A stretch of DNA of 64,000 bases from Rubinisphaera margarita. GTDB lineage: Bacteria; Planctomycetota; Planctomycetia; Planctomycetales; Planctomycetaceae. Shown here one piece after another: positions 34,887-45,659 of this stretch. The stretch spans positions 682,001 to 746,000 of the forward strand of contig NZ_JAKFGB010000009.1 in assembly GCF_022267515.1 (NCBI RefSeq), given 5' to 3'. Position 1 is the stretch's first letter; each line of letters starts with the position of its first letter. The notes under the pieces are model-generated. The model had not been told where the DNA came from. It worked only from the letters and a program-made list of their open reading frames with translations, and ran no database searches. The position numbers and the translations under genes are program-made.

Positions 34887-35972
34887 ATGAATGTCATGAC
34901 AGCTGAAAAGCCTTCGATTTACTCACTTTCCTTCGAGGATCTCCAGCAATGGTGTCTCGAACGGGATATCCGTAAGTTCCGTGCAGAACAGATCTTCCGC
35001 TGGATCTACCAGCGGCGGGCCAGTTCCTGGGACGCGATGACCGACTTGCCAGTGGCGCTCCGTGAGCAGCTGGATCAGGAACTCGTGTTCCATCAGAGCG
35101 AAGTGGAATCCCATCAGGTCGCATCCGACCGGACGGAAAAACTTCTGCTCAAACTCCGGGACAACGAGTTTGTCGAATGTGTCCTGATGCGGGAACCGAG
35201 CCGAAATACGATCTGCATCAGCACGCAGGTCGGCTGTGCCATGGGCTGTGTCTTCTGCGCCAGCGGCCTGGCTGGACTGACGCGAAACCTGACCACAGCC
35301 GAGATTGTCGAGCAGATCGCTCGGCTCGTGCAGTTGCTCGATGACGAAGAACAGCTGACGAACGTGGTCGTGATGGGCATCGGGGAGCCGCTCGCCAATC
35401 TGCAGAACCTCCTGCCGGCTCTCGATCGGATGCAGGAATCGATCGGCTGGAACTTTGGCACCCGTCGCGTGACGATTTCCACCGTCGGTTTGCCCGAGAA
35501 GATCCGCCAGCTGGCCGATCTGGGGAAACGATACACGCTCGCGATTTCGCTGCATGCTCCCAACGACGAACTGCGAAACCAGATTGTTCCGACGAACCAG
35601 AAGATCGGCATCAAGGCGATTCTCGATGCCGCCGACTACTTCCTGGAAACGACGGGGCGCCGCGTGACCTTTGAATACATTCTGCTCAAGGGCGTGAACG
35701 ATTCCCGCGAACATGCCCACGAGTTGGCCAATCTGCTTCGCGGCCGGTCGACGCTGGTGAATCTGATTCCGATGAACGACGTCAGCCTGCTGTCGCTGAA
35801 AGGCTCAACCCAGCAAGCCGCCCGGGACTTCGTCGACATCCTGCAGAAAGCCGGGCTGACGGCCACGGTTCGCAAACGCAAGGGAGCCGACATCGACGCC
35901 GCCTGCGGTCAACTCCGGTTGCCCAAAGTCCGCGACCGCGCTCTGCAGGAACTGCAGACCCAGAAGTCGTAA
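34887..35972 (+). CDS. rlmN: Dual-specificity 23S/tRNA A2503/A37 methyltransferase RlmN
   Basis: The radical-SAM enzyme methylates C2 of A2503 in 23S rRNA, and of A37 in some tRNAs. The product has 361 residues from ATG 34887 (MNVMTAEKPSIYSL), which has AAGGGA ahead. The iron-sulfur motif CAMGCVFC has Cys117, Cys121 and Cys124. NVVVMGIGEPLAN, ISTVGLP and RRVTFEYILLKGVNDS match the family. The catalytic cysteine lies in the late DAACGQLRLP, so the enzyme appears complete. The extended frame from 34800 reads into the spacer and is not supported. Confidence 0.95.
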   Translation: MNVMTAEKPSIYSLSFEDLQQWCLERDIRKFRAEQIFRWIYQRRASSWDAMTDLPVALREQLDQELVFHQSEVESHQVASDRTEKLLLKLRDNEFVECVLMREPSRNTICISTQVGCAMGCVFCASGLAGLTRNLTTAEIVEQIARLVQLLDDEEQLTNVVVMGIGEPLANLQNLLPALDRMQESIGWNFGTRRVTISTVGLPEKIRQLADLGKRYTLAISLHAPNDELRNQIVPTNQKIGIKAILDAADYFLETTGRRVTFEYILLKGVNDSREHAHELANLLRGRSTLVNLIPMNDVSLLSLKGSTQQAARDFVDILQKAGLTATVRKRKGADIDAACGQLRLPKVRDRALQELQTQKS

Positions 35973-36021
35973 TCACCGGAGCAGGGAGCCTGCTCGAATT
36001 GAAGCCCACTCCGACCGGCCG

Positions 36022-36043
36022 GCATAGACATTCCTGTCTGTGC
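36022..36043. repeat. Inverted repeat in the rlmN-spoVG spacer
   Basis: GCATAGACA and TGTCTGTGC pair with one wobble around a 4-base loop. It lies between the convergent stop codons of rlmN and spoVG and may act as a weak terminator for either. Confidence 0.4.
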
Positions 36044-36059
36044 GCAATTCGGCGACAAG

Positions 36060-36704
36060 TCAGATAATCCCATCCCCGAAGGCATCCCGGCGAGGCGGCT
36101 GTTGCGAGACGGCGTCGGAGGGATTGCGCTCCCGGGGAGAGCCGGCGTTCGATTCGTGCTGGGATTGCGTGTCGACGCGGTGGATCTTCCCGTCTTCGGT
36201 TTCCATTCGCAGGGAAGACCGATGGTTCTGCGAGTCATTGTTTCGCTGCGAAGAATCGTCCTCGTTTCCATCGAGCACCGCGTAGCGATCTTCCTCGAAA
36301 TCATCGTAGGTGCAGATGTAGCCTTCCTGCTGGGCGCGGACGACTTCTTCTTCGTAAGCGGAGATGACCGACTGCTGGATCATGTCCCGACATTCCGAGT
36401 TGATCGGGTGTGCGATATCGGCATAGAGCTTGGCTCGACCGTCATCGTCCTTGGGAGCACGTTCAGAACGCAGTCGGACTCCACACTGGTTGCAGAAGGT
36501 GGCCCGCAAATGATTCTTGAAGTGACATTTGGGACAGCGGTCTGTCAATTTCCGGCTGGGCATCGCCACAAAGGCACCTTTGGAGCCCTGGATGATTTTC
36601 AGATCACGGATGACAAAGCAACTGTCCAGAGTGATCGAGCAGAACGCGCACAGACGCTCGCCAGAATCCTCCATGAGCTTGATGCGAACTTCCGTTATCT
36701 CCAT
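36060..36704 (-). CDS. spoVG: SpoVG-family protein with zinc-ribbon insertion
   Basis: SpoVG proteins bind nucleic acids and regulate gene expression. This 214-residue version starts MEITEVRIKLMEDSGERLCA, as SpoVG does, and the core closes with DIAHPINSECRDMIQ at about 96-110. Between MPSRKLTD (48-55) and DIAHPIN a zinc ribbon is inserted, CPKC at 57-60 and CNQC at 71-74, in about 40 residues. The Firmicutes form has only a few residues at that point and is about 97 residues long. The C-terminal hundred residues are polar and low-complexity. ispE lies directly upstream (24 bases from this start), which resembles the ispE-purR-yabJ-spoVG order in Bacillus. Confidence 0.88.
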   Translation of the reverse strand: MEITEVRIKLMEDSGERLCAFCSITLDSCFVIRDLKIIQGSKGAFVAMPSRKLTDRCPKCHFKNHLRATFCNQCGVRLRSERAPKDDDGRAKLYADIAHPINSECRDMIQQSVISAYEEEVVRAQQEGYICTYDDFEEDRYAVLDGNEDDSSQRNNDSQNHRSSLRMETEDGKIHRVDTQSQHESNAGSPRERNPSDAVSQQPPRRDAFGDGII

Positions 36705-36728
36705 AGCCAGTCTACTCCTCAAAGTTGC

Positions 36729-37643
36729 TTACACACGGCTGTGAGTGACGAAAACACTCCCGATTCGCAGAGCCTCCAGGCGACCCGCGATCGTGTTCGC
36801 GGCCGCACGACTCCGGCAAACACCAAAGCACGCCGTCCCGCTACCACTCATCATCGACATCAGAAAATCCTGCCGCCGCATCACCGACAGTGCATGCCGC
36901 ACGTCCGGATTCAGTTGTTCCGCAGGCTCCTGCAGTGCGTTCCTGATCGTCCATCTTACACCAGCAAGATTTGGTCCGTGCAGAGCATTTAACACATCTT
37001 TCGCGGAATGTTGGAATGGAGAGATTCTGCAGTTGGCGTAAACTTCGGCTGTTGACAGACCGCTGAAGGGCTTCACGATCACGTAATGCATCAGCGGGCC
37101 ACGAGCCGGTTGGAGATCTTCGCCCCGTCCGGTACCGACAGCAAGACCCTGCTCGGCGATGAAGAAGGGGATGTCGCTGCCGATACGGCCAGCGAGACCC
37201 ATCAACTCAGGTTGAGTCAGGTTCAGATTCCACATGCGGTTCAGGACGATCAACGTCGTCGCGGCGTCGGAAGACCCTCCGCCAAGTCCGGCTTGAGAGG
37301 GGATTCGTTTTCGCAGCAGAATATCGGCTCCGTGGTGGCAGCCGGTGTGGGACTGCAGCAGACGAGCCGCCTTGATGATCAGATTCCGCTCATCGGTCGG
37401 AATAGGGTCGACGGGGCGCGGATTGAGTCGATGCGGAGCAACATGCTCGACGCGCAGGGAGACAGTGTCTCCAGTCGCCGGGTAAAAACGAAGCGTATCG
37501 TGCAACGCCAATCGTTGCATGACCGTTTCAATTTCGTGGTACCCGTCGTCTCTTCTTGCCAGGATATTGAGGAAGAGATTCAACTTCGCCGGCGCCTGGC
37601 CGATGACCGGGGAAGTCAGCTCTGCATTCATAAGAGCAGACAT
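36729..37643 (-). CDS. ispE: 4-diphosphocytidyl-2-C-methyl-D-erythritol kinase
   Basis: IspE phosphorylates CDP-methylerythritol in the MEP pathway of isoprenoid synthesis. The GHMP-kinase motifs are QAPAKLNLFLNILARRDDGYHEIETV at the start, the ATP loop RIPSQAGLGGGSSDAATTL near residue 115, and the late MSGSGTACFGV. The 304 residues fit the family. SpoVG follows in the same direction, 24 bases after the stop, so the two are probably cotranscribed. The start ATG at 37643 places 18 residues ahead of the first motif; a slightly later start is possible. Confidence 0.93.
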   Translation of the reverse strand: MSALMNAELTSPVIGQAPAKLNLFLNILARRDDGYHEIETVMQRLALHDTLRFYPATGDTVSLRVEHVAPHRLNPRPVDPIPTDERNLIIKAARLLQSHTGCHHGADILLRKRIPSQAGLGGGSSDAATTLIVLNRMWNLNLTQPELMGLAGRIGSDIPFFIAEQGLAVGTGRGEDLQPARGPLMHYVIVKPFSGLSTAEVYANCRISPFQHSAKDVLNALHGPNLAGVRWTIRNALQEPAEQLNPDVRHALSVMRRQDFLMSMMSGSGTACFGVCRSRAAANTIAGRLEALRIGSVFVTHSRV

Positions 37644-37874
37644 CCTGTGATCTGCCTTCCGGCGGTCGCCGGCTCACGGTCAGATCAGCTCAATGGTGGT
37701 ATTCTCTTGGACGACCGCAGAAAAACAGCCGCAAAACTTACCCTATCCGCGAATATGCGTTCCGTCAATATCGCTTTCGGGACGGATTTTCAAGCTGGCG
37801 AACAGGAGCAGGCGGCGTTCAGCGGGACGGGTTCACCGACGACAGCGGGCTGACGCCAGCTGTTGAACAGACGA

Positions 37875-39944
37875 TTATTTCCCGCTGTCCGCTTCTGTCT
37901 TGCGGCCCCGGAGTGCCTTCTTTTCGGCGGCAGCCCGAGCTTTCGCCTCTTTGGCAGCTGCCTTCTCTGCGGCTTTCGCGGCTTTCGCTTCCTCTTTGGC
38001 GGCACGGGCCGCGGCCCTGGCTTCTTCCTTCGCGGCTCTCTTTGCAACCTTGGGATCGGCCGGATCGGCGGCGGGTTGATCGTCTTTTGGCTTTCGAGAG
38101 AAGAGGCCACGCTTCTTCGGCCTGACGTCCTCGTCGGAAGATGCTTCTTCTGTCGGACCCGCTGCTGTGGATTCTGAATCGGCGGTCTGCACGCTCGCTT
38201 TTTCGTCGGATTCCGCCGGAGCTTTTTTCTTCAGCAGGCCACCGAACAACCCCCCTTTGGATTTCTTCTCGGAACCTTCTTCGGCTTTGGCATCTTCGGC
38301 CGGTTTCTCGGGCTCGGGAGCGACAACCGATTTGAGGTGAAACAGTGGATTCGTACCGAAGTTCTGTTCACACTTGGGACACTTCGTCTTGGCCAGTCCC
38401 GCTGGCTTCTTGCCGCCAAACTTCTGTTCGGCTCGATGCTCTTCGCAGACCGCCACTTCGCCACACTGGCAGAGCCAGCCGACTTCGACGACCGGCAGAG
38501 CCTCGTCGGCCTGATACCATTCCGGGGCGTCGAGAGCTTCGAAGGTGTGTTCGCCAAGGACACAGTCGTAGTACAGCGTCTTGTTCTCGAGCGGGATGTC
38601 CTCGATCTGAAGAGCGTCCGCATTGTTGAGGAGCTCTGCGATCCAGCCGCGGAACTTGCGATACTGAGACAGCGTCAGTGTCACGCAGCGCGTAGGCGGT
38701 TCCGGTGGAGGCGTCGGCTTCTTAGGCTTCTTCCCCTTCTTCTTCGCCTTTGAAGCGGCGATCGAAGGATGGGCGGCGCCTGCCGGCAGGGCAGGGACAT
38801 CCGGGAATTGAATCGTGATTGTGCCGGGGCCAAAAACTTCGATGCCGGTCGTGAACTGTTCCTGACCACCCGGCTGAATGACTTTGAGGCTGACGAGTTG
38901 CTCGGCGGAAAACGCCTCGTGGCGATCGGTCGGCAGAGCGACGAGCGGGCGCCCCGCTTTGAGGTGAGCGGCGACATTCAGACGAACCGTTTCCGCCTGT
39001 TTCGCGGCGTTCCCTTTCACGCCCTTCTGCTTCGGCCAGACGACGAGAATCTGATCGTCCCAGCGAACCAGGTCGACTTTCTCGCCCTTTCCTTTCAGAG
39101 CGTTCACCTTCGGCTTGAACTTCTTCAGCGCGATCTCGTGCCAGAGCGTGTCCAGGATCGTCAGCTCGTCAGCCAGTGGCTCGGCTTTCGCTTCCTCTTT
39201 TTTGGCAGCGGTTTTCTTTTCCGCCTGCTTGAGCACGGGGACAACGAACGGAACCTTGCACTTCGGGCAAAGTCCCATTTGGCCCTGGTGGTATTTCTGA
39301 ACACGGATCTTGCACCCGCAGGGGGCCTGAACCATGAACGTATTTTTGACGCTCGACTTTTTGCGTCGCACATGCTGTCGAGACTGTTCCCGTTCTTCCG
39401 TCTCGGCGAGCTTCAACAGTTCTTCGTCTTCGTCGGCCTCGTCTTCGGCTTCTTCAGCGGTCGCGGTCGCTGGGACGTCGTCCTCTTCTTCGTCGTCGTC
39501 AAACGAAGAGATCTCGCCGCCTTCCGGTTCCCAACTGCCTTCCATCATCTGGAAGTCGTCGTCGAGTTCGAAGTCATCTCCGCTTTCGGGCGGACTGTGA
39601 TCTTCAAAGGTCTCGATATCGTGAACTGAATCGGGATCGTCGTCGACTTCCTCGCTGGTAATGATCGGCGCAGGCCGAAGCTGCATCTCCTGATACAGCT
39701 TCTCCATCTCTTCCTTGAGGAACGCGCCGCATTGCCAGCAGCGCACCAGGCCTTTGCGGTTGTCGGCTCCGCACTCACGGCAGGGAGCTTCGCCCGATCC
39801 GTCGTAGCGGTCGTTGGTCGAGGAGTAGACCTCGGCCAGATGCTCGGCGCCTTCCTCCAACACGTGATTGCAATGGGGACACAGTTTCGTGTCTTCCAGA
39901 ATCAGCGAGTTGCATTTCGGGCAGGAGGATATAGACGCAATCAT
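37875..39944 (-). CDS. Large multi-zinc-ribbon protein with acidic and lysine/alanine-rich segments
   Basis: The 689-residue protein starts with two zinc ribbons (CPKCNSLILEDTKLCPHC at 8-25 and CRECGADNRKGLVRCWQC at 55-72). A strongly acidic stretch follows (DDDEEEDDVPATATAEEAED), then a third ribbon (CGCKIRVQKYHQGQMGLCPKC), a central folded region, another pair of cysteine groups (LCQCGEVAVCEEHRAEQ, TKCPKCEQNF), and an alanine/lysine-rich tail (AARAAKEEAKAAKAAEKAAA), as in H1-like nucleoid proteins. There is no signal peptide, so it is cytoplasmic. The gene is alone, with 218 bases ahead. Binding to nucleic acid or nucleoid is an inference from the ribbons and tail. Confidence 0.75.
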   Translation of the reverse strand: MIASISSCPKCNSLILEDTKLCPHCNHVLEEGAEHLAEVYSSTNDRYDGSGEAPCRECGADNRKGLVRCWQCGAFLKEEMEKLYQEMQLRPAPIITSEEVDDDPDSVHDIETFEDHSPPESGDDFELDDDFQMMEGSWEPEGGEISSFDDDEEEDDVPATATAEEAEDEADEDEELLKLAETEEREQSRQHVRRKKSSVKNTFMVQAPCGCKIRVQKYHQGQMGLCPKCKVPFVVPVLKQAEKKTAAKKEEAKAEPLADELTILDTLWHEIALKKFKPKVNALKGKGEKVDLVRWDDQILVVWPKQKGVKGNAAKQAETVRLNVAAHLKAGRPLVALPTDRHEAFSAEQLVSLKVIQPGGQEQFTTGIEVFGPGTITIQFPDVPALPAGAAHPSIAASKAKKKGKKPKKPTPPPEPPTRCVTLTLSQYRKFRGWIAELLNNADALQIEDIPLENKTLYYDCVLGEHTFEALDAPEWYQADEALPVVEVGWLCQCGEVAVCEEHRAEQKFGGKKPAGLAKTKCPKCEQNFGTNPLFHLKSVVAPEPEKPAEDAKAEEGSEKKSKGGLFGGLLKKKAPAESDEKASVQTADSESTAAGPTEEASSDEDVRPKKRGLFSRKPKDDQPAADPADPKVAKRAAKEEARAAARAAKEEAKAAKAAEKAAAKEAKARAAAEKKALRGRKTEADSGK

Positions 39945-40162
39945 ATCTTCTGCAGATCAGGACGATGAATTGGATGTGGGGACGAAGGGATCCGACGACC
40001 CCGTGGAGCCGCCCGCTTCCGGAATGGAAATACAGGCCAGACGGCTCTAAGACAATTCTGCGGAATCACCTTGGATTCTAACAAGATCTTTTCCGCAGAT
40101 CAGCCCGAGAAGGTTCAAATTCCCATGCGATAACCGTCACATGCGGCGTGACGACTGCACCT

Positions 40163-41095
40163 TTACATGGCCAGCAGGCTGTCCATCATGGAGATTGCGG
40201 CCGGGCCGACCAGCACCACGAAGATTCCCGGGAAAATGAAGAGAACCAGTGGGAAGATCATCTGGACAGCTGTTTTCTGGGCCTTTTCTTCAGCCATCTG
40301 CATCCGTTTGACCCGCATGCTGTCCGACTGAACGCGAAGCGCCTGAGCGATGGAGGAGCCAAATCGGTCCGCCTGAATCAGGATCGCGGCCAGGGCTTTC
40401 ATGTCGTCGACTCCCGTACGAATTCCGAGGTCGTGCAGCACTTCGCGACGTGGGCGGCCCATCTGGAGCTGGAAGTTCGCCAGATCGAATTCCGCGCAGA
40501 TGTCGGTCGCGGTATCACGAAGTTCATCAGAAACCCGACGCATGCCCGCATCCAGACCCAGGCCCGATTCCACACAGACCACGAGCAGATCCAGGGCATC
40601 GGGCATTGTCAGGAAGATACTCTGCTTCCGCTTCATACGCATGTAGCCGAGGACGAGCTCGGGAATGTAGAAGCCGAATCCGGCTCCGATGGCGAACGCG
40701 GACCAGCCGTTCTGAGTGTTTCCCCAGTTGATGAATCCGATCGCGGCTCCGATGAGCACCCCGACGATCATGGAGAGAAACTTGACGGCGAGAAAGACCT
40801 GTCCGGCGTTCGGGGAGTTGAACCCCGCATTGGCCATGCGGATCTTGAGTTCGCTCTCTTCCAGTTCGGTTTTTGGCTTGAGCGCTTTCGAAAGCGTCGG
40901 GGCGGCTTTGTCGAGCATGCCGCCGACACCCTCCTGCTTACCCTGAGCCTCTTTGTTTCTTCGTCCGGGATCCCGGATATCCTGCAGCCGCTCGGCAACG
41001 CGGTCATCCTTGCTGCTCATCTGGGTGACGACAAACCAGATCAGAGCGGAAATCCCGCCAAAGATGGCGTACGGCAGAATGCTGACCATGTCCAT
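40163..41095 (-). CDS. tadC: Tad/Flp pilus type II secretion F-domain protein TadC
   Basis: TadC pairs with TadB as the inner-membrane platform of the tight-adherence (Flp) pilus or a related secretion apparatus. The 310 residues have an N-terminal membrane segment (ILPYAIFGGISALIWFVVTQMSS), a pair of central ones (VFLAVKFLSMIVGVLIGAAIGF and WSAFAIGAGFGFYIPELVL), and a final one (PLVLFIFPGIFVVLVGPAAISM), separated by a T2SSF domain with PDALDLLVVCVESGLGLDAGMRRV. The gene is last in the tadA-tadB-tadC order; TadB ends 72 bases before its start. The call over TadB rests on length, domain layout and gene order. Confidence 0.85.
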   Translation of the reverse strand: MDMVSILPYAIFGGISALIWFVVTQMSSKDDRVAERLQDIRDPGRRNKEAQGKQEGVGGMLDKAAPTLSKALKPKTELEESELKIRMANAGFNSPNAGQVFLAVKFLSMIVGVLIGAAIGFINWGNTQNGWSAFAIGAGFGFYIPELVLGYMRMKRKQSIFLTMPDALDLLVVCVESGLGLDAGMRRVSDELRDTATDICAEFDLANFQLQMGRPRREVLHDLGIRTGVDDMKALAAILIQADRFGSSIAQALRVQSDSMRVKRMQMAEEKAQKTAVQMIFPLVLFIFPGIFVVLVGPAAISMMDSLLAM

Positions 41096-41167
41096 AATAA
41101 GGCTCTCAGCAACAACAGAATTCAGGAATGTGTATGACGAACGCTGACGCGGTTCACGCCGGCGGTG

Positions 41168-42142
<975 letters not shown>

Positions 42143-42183
42143 ATTTCACCTGTGACTAGGCAGCGTAAGCCGTGCGGGTTGAA

Positions 42184-43521
<1,338 letters not shown>

Positions 43522-43750
43522 CTCTTCTGATGCTGCGACGCATATCCATCGTCGCTAGACTGCGGGGGTGGTCCGTACTTGTGCGGGTGAGTGCACCAAC
43601 CCCACACGGGATCATCTCCCGGGTGGTACTCGCTGAAAATCTAGCTTACGAATTCGAACCGCGTCGGAAGATCCGAGTCGGGATGTCGATTTTTGGCCAC
43701 GTCCCAGTTCGCCCAGTCACTCGAATCGGAACTCCGGGAAAGCCGGTCTC

Positions 43751-44332
43751 ATGGATACAAACGATTCTGCAGCCGCAGATCCCTTCCTGTTGCTCGATCC
43801 CGAACTCTGGGTCATTACGTCGCAGTCTGGTACGACGAGGAATGCGATGATCGCAACGTTCGTCATGCCTGTGTCGATTGTGCCGGACCGTCGCCGATTT
43901 GTGACCGCGATCGCCACACACCACTTCAGTCACGAGCTGCTCCGAGAATCCCGCTGCTGTGCGTTGCATCTGATCACACGCGATCAGGTCGACTGGGTCG
44001 CGCGGTTTGGCATTCCGACAGGACGAAAGACCGATAAGCTGGCGGAGATGACGACGACAACGCTCCAGAGTGGAGCGCCGATTCTCACTGGTGCTCTGGC
44101 GGCTTTTGATTGCCGCGTCGTTCGAAGCTGGTCCCTCGGAGACCGGGAATTGTACCTGCTCGATCTTCTGGAGAGCCGACAGTTTCGTGAAGGAACCCCG
44201 CTCCGCTTCGACGAGATGTGGAATCTGCTGGAGTCGGGCGAGCGATCGCAACTCAGCGAGTCGCTCCAGCGTGATCAGCAAATCGATCGAGAGGCAATCG
44301 ACCGCTGGGCCGCTGAAGCAGGAGATTCCTGA
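43751..44332 (+). CDS. Flavin reductase-like (FMN-binding) protein
   Basis: The 193-residue protein resembles the flavin-reductase-like split-barrel family, which binds FMN and often supplies reduced flavin: PELWVITSQSGTTRNAMIATFVMPVSIVPDRRR and HLITRDQVDWVARFGI are typical strands, and SWSLGDRELYLLDLLESRQF closes the barrel. No partner monooxygenase is adjacent, so its electron acceptor is unknown. ATG 43751 is the only good start. The gene faces the Tad operon with a 229-base spacer. Confidence 0.8.
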   Translation: MDTNDSAAADPFLLLDPELWVITSQSGTTRNAMIATFVMPVSIVPDRRRFVTAIATHHFSHELLRESRCCALHLITRDQVDWVARFGIPTGRKTDKLAEMTTTTLQSGAPILTGALAAFDCRVVRSWSLGDRELYLLDLLESRQFREGTPLRFDEMWNLLESGERSQLSESLQRDQQIDREAIDRWAAEAGDS

Positions 44333-44370
44333 CCCGAAGAGTGACAGCTTTTGCATCAGAAAGTCGGCTG

Positions 44371-44391
44371 GGATAGCCGTCAGGCGTATCC
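44371..44391. repeat. Dispersed GGATACGCCTGACGGC repeat, copy 2 (reverse)
   Basis: This 21-base stretch is the exact reverse complement of the core at 31226-31246, which shows that the repeat exists in both orientations. It lies in the spacer between the flavin reductase gene and parA, on the convergent side. Confidence 0.65.
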
Positions 44392-44450
44392 TGGCAAATG
44401 CCCGTTCCATGCGGAGATACGATTGCGCCGATCCCAGCCTGTCCGCGATT

Positions 44451-44474
44451 CCCAATCCGAAGCGTCGGCGAGGG
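44451..44474. repeat. CCGAAGCGTCGGCGAGGG-type repeat
   Basis: This diverged relative of the CCCGAAACGTCAGTGAGG repeats at 30724 and 31021 keeps the order CCGAA-CGTC-GGCGAGG. Confidence 0.5.
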
Positions 44475-44521
44475 AAATCGGCGCCACACGCGGGATCGGC
44501 CCGTGCCAGGAGACTCAAGCG

Positions 44522-44555
44522 AAAAAGGATCGCCTGCACGGGCAGGTGATCCTTT
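44522..44555 (-). terminator. Rho-independent terminator of the ParA-like gene
   Basis: The 14-base arms AAAGGATCGCCTGC (44524-44537) and GCAGGTGATCCTTT (44542-44555) pair with one wobble and a 4-base loop. On the minus strand it ends in TTTTT and lies 23 bases after the parA stop. Confidence 0.85.
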
Positions 44556-44577
44556 GCTTTGTCGAAACTGGTTGTTT

Positions 44578-45411
44578 TCAGGCAGCTGCCGAGATCGACG
44601 TATTCATGCGGGCTTCGTCGGCGAGGACTTCGTCGATCAGATTGCCGTAGTCGTGCGCTCCGGTTGATTCCGGGGCGTACTCGAAAATGGACTGGGCGAA
44701 GCTGGGGGCCTCTGCGAGTCGGATGTTACGACGGATACGGCTGCGGAAGATCTTGGCCGTCGCCCAGGGAGCCTGGGGATCGCTTTCCTCAAGGAACCGC
44801 ATCAGATCGTCGGTGACATCGGCGGCCAGTCGGGTGCCCGTTTCGTAAAGGCAGAGCAGCATGCCAGTGATCGACAGGTTCCGGTTCAGGCGGCGTTTGA
44901 TGAGAGCCGTTGTTTCCAGCAGTCGAGACAATCCCTGCAGACTCAAGTAGTGGGGCTGGACAGGAATGAACATCTCCGTCGCCGCGGTCAGTGCGTTGAT
45001 TGTCACGGTGTTCAACGCCGGTGGGCAGTCCATGACCACATAGTCGAACGGCTTCTGGCGTTCTTCGCGGCAGTACTGTTCCAGAGCCCGTTTAAGGATA
45101 AACTCGCGTCCCTGGGCGTCAACGAGTTCGACTTCCACAGCCGCCAGATCGATGTTGGCCGGCACGACCCAGAGATTGGGCTTGGCCAGCTGTCGGGTTT
45201 CGACCAGTTTCTTCTCGCCGGAAAAGACCTGGTAAACCGTGCTCGTTCCCCGACAGAAATCGACTCCGAGGTGCGAAGAGGAATTGCCCTGCGAATCGAG
45301 GTCGATCAGGCAGACGTTCTTCCCATGACGAGCAAGACCGGCTGCAATGTTGACGCTGGAAGTCGTTTTACCGACTCCGCCCTTCTGATTCATGATGGCG
45401 ATAATTCGCAT
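44578..45411 (-). CDS. ParA/Soj-family ATPase
   Basis: This 277-residue deviant-Walker ATPase has KGGVGKTTSSVNIAAGLA at residues 10-27, DLDSQGNSS for the A' motif, and DYVVMDCPPALN for Walker B. Family members position chromosome origins, plasmids or protein clusters. No ParB gene or parS-like site is next to it, so its cargo is open; a role for the Tad locus (as CpaE) is possible only by proximity, because a divergent gene intervenes. ATG 45411 has AAGGAA ahead. It ends in a strong terminator. Confidence 0.92.
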   Translation of the reverse strand: MRIIAIMNQKGGVGKTTSSVNIAAGLARHGKNVCLIDLDSQGNSSSHLGVDFCRGTSTVYQVFSGEKKLVETRQLAKPNLWVVPANIDLAAVEVELVDAQGREFILKRALEQYCREERQKPFDYVVMDCPPALNTVTINALTAATEMFIPVQPHYLSLQGLSRLLETTALIKRRLNRNLSITGMLLCLYETGTRLAADVTDDLMRFLEESDPQAPWATAKIFRSRIRRNIRLAEAPSFAQSIFEYAPESTGAHDYGNLIDEVLADEARMNTSISAAA

Positions 45412-45567
45412 CGGGTTCCTTCCACTGAATTCTATTTGAATCGCTCGCGTCGAAGCGGAGCGAGTCCCGTCCCTGGGGCGGGCGGACTATACCGGAACCG
45501 TGTGTGGGCGTGAAGAGCGATCTCGATTGAATTCGAGCCTCCGACCGGGTGAATTTGCCGCCGTGCA

Positions 45568-45602
45568 ATAAAAAAAGCAGAAGGTCGTGAGGACCTTCTG
45601 CT
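45568..45602 (-). terminator. Rho-independent terminator of the Ser/Gly-rich gene
   Basis: AGCAGAAGGTC (45576-45586) and GACCTTCTGCT (45592-45602) form a perfect 11-base stem with a 5-base loop. On the minus strand the stem is followed by seven T. It lies 57 bases past the stop of the gene at 45660. Confidence 0.88.
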
Positions 45603-45659
45603 CGATGAGCAATGAGTTGCTCTGGATCATCTCTTACCGCACAAAATGCGGCGGCGAGA

